Source: Gordonia oryzae
GTDB taxonomy: Bacteria; Actinomycetota; Actinomycetes; Mycobacteriales; Mycobacteriaceae
Direction: 5' to 3'
Assembly: GCF_003797185.1 (NCBI RefSeq)
Contig: NZ_RKMH01000002.1
Span: 248,001-312,000 of the forward strand
DNA: 64,000 nucleotides
Shown: positions 59,181 through 64,000 of the stretch, piece after piece
Position numbering within the stretch: the first letter of the stretch is position 1
Layout of the letters: the number at the start of each line of letters is the position of its first letter
Made by a program: the position numbers and the translations under genes
The notes under the pieces: generated by a model
Seen by the model: the letters and a program-made list of their open reading frames with translations, nothing else
What the model was told of the DNA's origin: nothing
The model's database searches: none

Positions 59181-60608
59181 GTGCCCACGGGTGTAGGCGA
59201 GTTTCGGTTAGGGAAGCTCGATGTCTGGTATATGCATGCAATCGATATATCTGCACTAACTTCGGAATGGGATACTCTCTGGGATACTCTAATTAAGGTA
59301 AGGTCCGCAGTAGATCTGAGAGACGCCGCATTTTCATTGATCGTGGATAGCAATGGTGTGGGTCGCTCATACTCCGAGGATATGCAGACATGGATGCAAC
59401 AGGCCAGAGCGCGGCGCGGAAAAGCAATCTGGAACGACGCCTTTCTCAAGGAAGAGGCGCCGTTCAAGATTGGTATTGACTCAAATCTATCCAGCGGGGA
59501 CGTATCGCTACCAACCAATGAGCGCCTCTCGCGGGAGGCTACCGATGATCTGCATTACGCCCGGTTTGTATCGCACTCGATGAAGATCTACCCCGAGGGT
59601 GTCATAACGTACTCGATCTGCTACCGCCTCGTCCACAAAGTTTCAACCTCGATCGACGCGGAAAATTCACAACCTCCCCTATCTACACCCCGCGCCATCG
59701 CTATTTTAGACGGACTAGAAGATGTATCCTGGTTATCCTTCAAACAGCTCGTCCAAGACTGGCTCCGAGGGAATACCGTAGCTGAGGGACTTTGCAAGGC
59801 ATTCTCGGTCGAATCAGAATTCGATTGTACCGAACTGCAAATGAATGATTTCAAACGACGAAGTCGAACGCATAAGCTCTTGGTTCTTGAGGCGGTACTA
59901 CGACCAGCAATCGATGGCGAGCATAGCGATTCCGGTTTCGACGGATGGTGCCGGGTTTCTCCTGAAGATGCGCTACTCGACCCGAGTGTAGCCGGGCTTC
60001 TAAACACGGCGACATGGTACAAGGAGTACCGGCCTAAGTACCTAATAGGGTTGGCTGAGAAGAACATTGGTTACCGCATCGATGAGATCTACCTGACAGA
60101 CCGCAAAGCATCTTTGGTGTCCAATGCGGGGTTCTGGCACCAGGACAACCCTCTGCAAGAGTACAGAAAGGATATATGCATTGTCATCGAGTATTGGCTC
60201 GCCAAACTCGTTCAGGCACATGCGCTGTTACGATTCCTGCAGGAGCATCGAACAATACGCGAAATTAGCAACGTTACCCCGTCGGAAGCTCTGGATCCCG
60301 TGGTTGTGTCAAAGCGGGCTGTTGCTCGACTCCGGGAATCGCTGGATCCATCTCGCTTAATCGACCATGGATTTACCACGGCGTTTATGATGCGGATGCG
60401 AACTGAAATGGAATTAGATACGCTGCTTCGGTTTATTGACGAGCGCGTCGATGACGCCGCGACGAATATCGCCCTCCGGTCGGCGGTAACTGCGGAGGGT
60501 GTGGTCGCGCAGAAATCGCTGAAAATCGGATACTGGACGCTCGTATTTACGATCATCGTTCTCATCGTGACCTTGATCGGCGTGGCGGTAAATCCCTTCG
60601 TTACATGA
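59181..60608 (+). CDS. 475-aa protein with C-terminal membrane segment
   Basis: GTG 59181, four bases after the radical SAM stop. A large soluble domain (WDTLWDTLIKVRSAVDLRDAAFSLIVDSNG, WFHQDNP-type and YRPKYLIGLAEKNIGYRIDEIYLTD segments), then helices (MELDTLLRFIDERVDDAATNIALRSA) and one membrane segment (WTLVFTIIVLIVTLIGVAV) at the end. The layout is like membrane-anchored effectors. I do not recognise the family. AT-rich like its partner. Confidence 0.65.
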   Translation: MPTGVGEFRLGKLDVWYMHAIDISALTSEWDTLWDTLIKVRSAVDLRDAAFSLIVDSNGVGRSYSEDMQTWMQQARARRGKAIWNDAFLKEEAPFKIGIDSNLSSGDVSLPTNERLSREATDDLHYARFVSHSMKIYPEGVITYSICYRLVHKVSTSIDAENSQPPLSTPRAIAILDGLEDVSWLSFKQLVQDWLRGNTVAEGLCKAFSVESEFDCTELQMNDFKRRSRTHKLLVLEAVLRPAIDGEHSDSGFDGWCRVSPEDALLDPSVAGLLNTATWYKEYRPKYLIGLAEKNIGYRIDEIYLTDRKASLVSNAGFWHQDNPLQEYRKDICIVIEYWLAKLVQAHALLRFLQEHRTIREISNVTPSEALDPVVVSKRAVARLRESLDPSRLIDHGFTTAFMMRMRTEMELDTLLRFIDERVDDAATNIALRSAVTAEGVVAQKSLKIGYWTLVFTIIVLIVTLIGVAVNPFVT

Positions 60609-60634
60609 CATGCTATGGCGATAATTCTGCCAGT

Positions 60635-60678
60635 CACAATGTCAATTCGTTGACATTGTGGCCGGAATACTCTATATA
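60635..60678 (+). promoter_or_regulatory. strong promoter overlapped by an 11-bp-arm operator
   Basis: Consensus TTGACA (60650-60655), 17-base spacer, TATATA (60673-60678). The -35 lies in the perfect inverted repeat CACAATGTCAA-TTCG-TTGACATTGTG (60635-60660). With no T-run it reads as a repressor site rather than a terminator. Confidence 0.75.
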
Positions 60679-60771
60679 TAGGGCGAGAGTACTCTGAAAT
60701 TCTGCGGTAGGTCTGCGTGAGCCGGAACCTGTCGCAGAAGCGATGGGAATCCTGCATCAAAGGAGACTCTC

Positions 60772-60939
60772 GTGAAGAGACCATTGTGGGTAGTTTTGTT
60801 GACCGCAGTTGCTATTTACTTTGCAGTAGGGGTGTCGACGACGTCCGTCCTCGATCTCGGTGCGAAGATGGCATTATCAGGTATAAGTATCTTGATAGTG
60901 CTGGTGGGAATGATTTCCATGTTCACCAGGCGCGATTGA
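60772..60939 (+). CDS. 55-aa membrane peptide
   Basis: GTG 60772 with AAAGGAG six bases upstream. Begins VKRPLWVVLLTAVAIYFAVG and has a second hydrophobic stretch ISILIVLVGMISMF, ending TRRD. Two short membrane helices. It has its own promoter-operator and terminator, forming a one-gene unit right after the radical SAM group. Small toxic membrane peptides and effector subunits look like this; no family assigned. Confidence 0.6.
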   Translation: MKRPLWVVLLTAVAIYFAVGVSTTSVLDLGAKMALSGISILIVLVGMISMFTRRD

Positions 60940-60946
60940 CGAAACT

Positions 60947-60983
60947 GGCCTTCTGAGCGCTACCGCTCAGAAGGCCTCTTTCT
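60947..60983 (+). terminator. intrinsic terminator
   Basis: GGCCTTCTGAGCG (60947-60959) pairs perfectly with CGCTCAGAAGGCC (60964-60976), loop CTAC, followed by TCTTTCT. Eight bases after the 55-aa gene's stop. Confidence 0.85.
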
Positions 60984-61291
60984 AAGCTGAGGCTAACAAT
61001 GTTCGCTGGAGCGCAGACCGAGGTTTAACTGCCGAACTGAACAGGGGAGGTCACTACGCGGCCTGGCCGTCATCGTGGGGTTTCATGGTAACGATTCGTT
61101 TCGCGCTCAACGGATGCCCGAGCCGGCACATCTGCGGGATACACGGCGTACCGGATCAGATGCTGAATTCAGAGCCGCGAGGTATGCGTCCCAACCGACA
61201 TATCTCCGGCGTGTGAACGACTGTGGTTGTTGGAAGGCGATTCCTGCCCCAGTCTGTTGCTACGTGGTGAGGGCAATGTTCATGGATTCAG
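60984..61291. other. region without recognised gene
   Basis: No open frame with plausible composition and ribosome site on either strand; the longest frames are Arg/Cys-rich and look incidental. It lies downstream of the 55-aa unit and of the converging 380-aa gene. Nothing else seen. Confidence 0.5.
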
Positions 61292-62434
61292 TCAGGCTGC
61301 CTCGTGCTGCGAATCGTCGCGAAGCACTTCTGTGTCGAGCGTCCAGGTGAACGTAAAACCGGCCTTCGGCATGAGCCACCCGATTGCTTCGACTGAGATC
61401 GTCCGTCCGGGAGTTCGGTCAGGACTGCGCGAGAGCTGTGTTGGCCGAGTGGTCGCAACTGATTCAATGACGCGCATGTCGACGATGTTGGTGTTCGTGT
61501 AGTCGAATGACACGGTCATGTTGCGTGCTGGCTGCGGCAACTCGAAGTAGAGACGATGTCCCCAAGTGGGCGTCACGGTACGGAACACTTGTCTGATGCG
61601 GATTGGCTCGTCGGTCTTTGCGCCTGCGTCGAGGTGGACTGAGTATGTCTGGCCGTCCTTGCGGACCGTGCGGCGGATGGGCTGTGGCCGGCCATCGACG
61701 GTGAGTTCGAGTAGTTCGTAGCTTTCGCGGCTGGACGCGTCCATGCCTGGTCGAGGCTTCATGAACCAGGGTGACGTGGCCGGAATGTCAAGGAGCAGGT
61801 CGTTGTACTCGTCTCGGTCTGAAACACAGGCGAAGCGGCGGACGCTTCCCGATGGCACGGTGGTGTATTCCCACTCCACGGTAACGTCGAACAAAGCAGT
61901 ACCCTCGGTGCTGCTCTCTAGTGCACTGGCGAGACGGATACGAACTTCGACGTCGTGCCAGCGTTCGGCGGCGCGGATCGCCTGATCGCGGATCTCGCTG
62001 TAGATCTCGCGGGCGAACTGTTCGTCGCCTAAGCGCAGCGACATGACGTTGGCGGCGATGTCGTCGAGCAGCGCGGGGTTGGCTACGCGCTTGAGATCCT
62101 CGGGATGGATGGCGAAGCCTTCGACCACCGCGTCACGCATGGCAGGCGCTTGCTCTTTGATGATCGTGCGGAACTGCTCGACGGTCGCCGCTTCCTGATC
62201 CTTGCGGAAGCTGTACTCGAACAGCGTGCCCAGCAGTCCAGCGCCAAACAATGTTCCGCCGAGCTCTCCGAGCGGCAGGGCGTGCAACCAGTTCCACGGA
62301 CCGAGGTCGAGCGTTGCAAGCCAGCCGTTCAGGGTGATGAGGACGATTCCGGCGAGCGTCAGGATCACGGCGAGCAAGGCCGCTTTTGTCTTACGGAGTC
62401 GGAAAGCTAAGGAGGACTGTCGTTTTCGTGCCAT
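61292..62434 (-). CDS. two-TM membrane protein with large soluble domain
   Basis: 380 aa from ATG 62434. A basic N-terminus, two membrane segments (about 17-38 and 55-72, LGGTLFGAGLLGTLFEYSF), a helical part (EQFRTIIKEQAPAMRDAVVEGFAIHPEDL), then a beta-rich domain (ALFDVTVEWEYTTVPSGSVRRF, YFELPQPARNMTVSFDYTNT). No catalytic motif recognised. Cargo gene of unknown role; a surface or defence function is only a guess. Confidence 0.65.
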   Translation of the reverse strand: MARKRQSSLAFRLRKTKAALLAVILTLAGIVLITLNGWLATLDLGPWNWLHALPLGELGGTLFGAGLLGTLFEYSFRKDQEAATVEQFRTIIKEQAPAMRDAVVEGFAIHPEDLKRVANPALLDDIAANVMSLRLGDEQFAREIYSEIRDQAIRAAERWHDVEVRIRLASALESSTEGTALFDVTVEWEYTTVPSGSVRRFACVSDRDEYNDLLLDIPATSPWFMKPRPGMDASSRESYELLELTVDGRPQPIRRTVRKDGQTYSVHLDAGAKTDEPIRIRQVFRTVTPTWGHRLYFELPQPARNMTVSFDYTNTNIVDMRVIESVATTRPTQLSRSPDRTPGRTISVEAIGWLMPKAGFTFTWTLDTEVLRDDSQHEAA

Positions 62435-62513
62435 TGCTTATGGCTATTGTAGCAAACCCGCAGGTCAGTGCATAGATGCGTGCCTGGTCTGCGTTTCACT
62501 CGATGCAGTGAGG

Positions 62514-63038
62514 TTACCCGGAGCTATCTGCGAGTCGGGACAGTACATCGACGTCATGGTGTTTGCCGTCGTTGAGGTATCGAGCGCGAAGGGTGCCCTC
62601 ATGAACGAAGCCGCACCGCTCAAACAGGGCGCATGACGATCGGTTGGTCGTGAGTATCCAGGCTTCGAGACGGCGGAGACCGAGATGGCCGAAGCCCCAG
62701 TTCGTCACCTGCTCCACCCCGACGCGTCCGAGTCCTTGGCCGCGGTCGACTGGTGACCATACGCAGATGCCGACCTGTGCCACGCGGCTACGCCAGTCGA
62801 TCGCGTGGACTGAGCATTCGCCGACAAGCCGGCCACTGAGATCGTCCACGAGCACGAAGCTGTACTCGGTGGCCGGCTGTGGGCCAGAAGTCGCGGCGAT
62901 CTTGCGCTGAAGTTCTGCCGAGCTGCGGGGTCGCCAGTACGGAGGGCCGTACTGCGCCAGTTCCTGCCAGTCGCTGCAGGCGTCGAGAATCGTAGGTATG
63001 TGGGCTTCAGTCAGCGCACGGAGCGACACCTTCGTCAT
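62514..63038 (-). CDS. GNAT-family N-acetyltransferase (RimJ-like)
   Basis: 174 aa from ATG 63038. SLRALTEAHIPTILDACSD at the start, VGICVWSPVDRGQGLGRVGVEQVTNWGFGHLGLRRLEAWILTTNRSSCALFERCGFVHEGTLR covers the acetyl-CoA loop (RGQGLG) and the helix-strand typical of RimJ/RimL. Substrate unknown: ribosomal protein, small molecule or antibiotic. Confidence 0.85.
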   Translation of the reverse strand: MTKVSLRALTEAHIPTILDACSDWQELAQYGPPYWRPRSSAELQRKIAATSGPQPATEYSFVLVDDLSGRLVGECSVHAIDWRSRVAQVGICVWSPVDRGQGLGRVGVEQVTNWGFGHLGLRRLEAWILTTNRSSCALFERCGFVHEGTLRARYLNDGKHHDVDVLSRLADSSG

Positions 63039-63128
63039 GTCTTCCTCACTCCCGCTTTGCTGTTCACGAAAGAACTCGACGTTGAAGAGCCTGCGCAGGC
63101 CGTCCGATCCCGAGTCGTCACGGATGAA

Positions 63129-63173
63129 CGAGAGCTGCGGTGTACGAAAAGGATTCGTACACCGCAGCTCTCG
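63129..63173. repeat. perfect 20-bp inverted repeat
   Basis: Arms 63129-63148 and 63154-63173 are exact reverse complements of 20 bases each, with loop AAGGA. The left arm starts CGAGAGCTGCGGTGTACGAA. Neither side has a T-run. It lies about 90 bases upstream of the GNAT start and points to a stable RNA hairpin or a palindromic mobile remnant. Confidence 0.85.
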
Positions 63174-63404
63174 TGCTCGACTTGCTATCTAATGAGTCGC
63201 AGCCATCAGAAATTGACGCGTCGCTCGATGCCGCTCACGCGATCTTGAAGTCGCCTCCGCCGATCATGGTCACCTCCTCGCCGAATCGTCCGTCCTGGTC
63301 GCCGATTCCACAACCGGTTTCGGTTCGCCCACGATACCAGGATTCATAAACATGGGATTCATCGTCTCTGGATTGATGGTCATGGGACCTATGGGGTTGA
63401 TGGT
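63174..63404. other. intergenic region with GGATT/ATGGG repeats
   Basis: Apart from the possible 37-aa peptide, no supported gene. Bases 63340-63404 hold loosely repeated GGATTCAT, ATGGGATTCAT and GGATTGATGG units just ahead of the XRE gene; they could be operator-like. Confidence 0.35.
63270..63383 (-). CDS. possible 37-aa Asn-Pro-Met repeat peptide
   Basis: ATG 63383 to TGA 63270. Reads MTINPETMNPMFMNPGIVG, then a charged tail. The INP/MNP units continue upstream of the ATG (TINPIGP). Starts 22 bases from the divergent XRE gene. No ribosome site, so it would need to be leaderless. Speculative. Confidence 0.2.
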   Translation of the reverse strand: MTINPETMNPMFMNPGIVGEPKPVVESATRTDDSARR

Positions 63405-63653
63405 GTGCCCGCCCCGTCCAAATCGCCCATCTCGCCGGCTACGCGTGAGTTCGGTCGCCGGGTGCAGGCGCGGCGCGCAGAGCTGGGGCTGAGCCAGGAG
63501 AAGGCCGCCGAGCGCTGCGAGCTGCACTGGACGTACCTCGGCCAGGTGGAGCGAGGTCGGCGGAACGTGACGCTGCATAACATCTTGAAGATCGCTGGTG
63601 GGTTGAACGTCGACGCCGGGGTGCTGGTCAGCGGTCTGGAGCCCCCGGAATAG
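63405..63653 (+). CDS. XRE-family transcription regulator
   Basis: 82 aa from GTG 63405. FGRRVQARRAELGLSQEKAAERCELHWTYLGQVERGRRNVTLHNILKIAGGLNV is a complete XRE helix-turn-helix domain with nothing added. Short stand-alone regulators of this type often accompany restriction-modification or mobile-element genes. No ribosome site is seen; possibly leaderless. Confidence 0.8.
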   Translation: MPAPSKSPISPATREFGRRVQARRAELGLSQEKAAERCELHWTYLGQVERGRRNVTLHNILKIAGGLNVDAGVLVSGLEPPE

Positions 63654-63859
63654 CGGATCGACCTTTCCTAAATACATTCCGGCCATCGTCCGCCGAGGTG
63701 AGCTGTCGCCCAAACGGATGAATCTCACACGGGTGTAATTCAGAGTCACTGCTCTGAACTGCGCAGATGTTTGCTTTCGGGTTCGGCATCGCCGGGATTG
63801 TCGGTGTTCACGGCTAGCCTGGATAGTGACATTTGGCACGGCACAGTGAAGGAGCTGAG
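63654..63859. other. intergenic region
   Basis: Contains a small dyad TCAGAG-N6-CTCTGA (about 63740-63760). No gene seen. AAGGAG at 63849-63854 serves the next gene. Confidence 0.4.
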
Positions 63860-64000
63860 ATGGCAGTCGGCGATGTCGAGACGTACTACGAAGACGGCGT
63901 CTGGAAAAACAAGGTGCAGGGCAACTCGCGTGCATCCGACACGGGTGGAACGAAGAAGGAAGCGCAAGCTCGGGGTCGAGACAAGGCCATCGATCTCGGT
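63860..64000 (+). CDS. DUF2188-like protein, N-terminal part
   Basis: ATG 63860, five bases after AAGGAG, open to the window edge (47 codons). VETYYEDGVWKNKVQGNSRASDTGGTKKEAQARGRDKAIDLG follows the DUF2188 pattern (W.....G..R.S....TK.EA...GR..A). Such proteins are small and of unknown function. Truncated by the window. Confidence 0.7.
   Translation, partial: MAVGDVETYYEDGVWKNKVQGNSRASDTGGTKKEAQARGRDKAIDLG

Larger units (their letters stand above)
47323..64000. mobile_element. second integrative element, right end outside window
   Basis: Starts at the tRNA-Ala fragment with a large serine integrase, then XRE repressor, ArdA, methyltransferase, replication-relaxation protein and a HerA/TraD-like ATPase, with cargo at the far side. 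No structural phage genes are present. The gene set resembles actinobacterial integrative conjugative or mobilisable elements. No second tRNA-Ala fragment is visible to 64 kb, so the right end is not defined. Confidence 0.6.

Noticed and set aside
60717-60956. 79-codon frame overlapping the 55-aa membrane peptide
   Set aside because: No ribosome site and mixed composition; the 55-aa frame has AAAGGAG, hydrophobic helices and fits the promoter-terminator unit.
63352-63492. Small Met/Gly-rich plus-strand ORF before the XRE gene
   Set aside because: Overlaps the XRE helix-turn-helix gene out of frame and has no ribosome site.

Overview
The window is high-GC actinobacterial DNA. A mycolic-acid-bearing host (Gordonia, Rhodococcus, Mycobacterium or a relative) is indicated by a LysB-type mycolylarabinogalactan esterase in the phage lysis cassette, many GTG/TTG starts and dense start-stop overlaps. 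I read it as two mobile elements in tandem, joined at about 47.32-47.36 kb by a 3' fragment of a tRNA-Ala gene. I cannot see the outer end of either element.

Element 1 (1 to about 47.3 kb) is most of a siphovirus prophage. Nearly all genes point right. 1-12.5 kb holds early genes: many tiny ORFs, a MazG/DUF550-type nucleotide hydrolase, a cytosine-C5 methyltransferase with an overlapping second reading frame, an adenine/N4 methyltransferase, a DUF5131 protein, a replication initiator that may carry the origin, a DnaQ-like exonuclease, RusA and a zinc/HTH regulator. A reversed toxin-antitoxin pair (12.6-13.2 kb) separates this from the pre-structural genes (13.5-16.7 kb), which include an Acb2/Tad1-like small protein and an HNH nuclease. 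Then follow the terminases, portal, protease, capsid, connectors, major tail protein, frameshifted tail chaperones, a 1923-residue tape measure with two peptidoglycan-hydrolase-like domains, tail-tip proteins (17-41 kb), and lysis genes (GH25 lysin, four membrane proteins, LysB; 41.3-45.2 kb). A possible structured RNA with promoter and terminator follows, then two reversed genes, a lipoprotein and a 49-aa gene.

Element 2 (about 47.36 kb to beyond the window) begins with a large serine integrase whose last codons are antisense to the tRNA fragment and run on into element 1. It continues with an XRE repressor, ArdA antirestriction protein, a ribbon-helix-helix-like protein, an N4/N6 methyltransferase, a replication-relaxation protein, a large HerA/TraD-like ATPase and small membrane or accessory proteins, all leftward. 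This resembles an actinobacterial integrative mobilisable element. Two near-identical 16-bp palindromes lie ahead of its leftward genes.

Cargo lies at 57-64 kb. The most interesting unit is a visibly AT-richer group: a 50-aa ORF, a MoaA-like radical SAM protein and a 475-aa protein with one C-terminal membrane segment. Next to it is a self-contained promoter-operator/55-aa membrane peptide/terminator unit. Further right are a two-TM protein, a GNAT acetyltransferase, a perfect 20-bp hairpin, an XRE regulator and the start of a DUF2188 gene.
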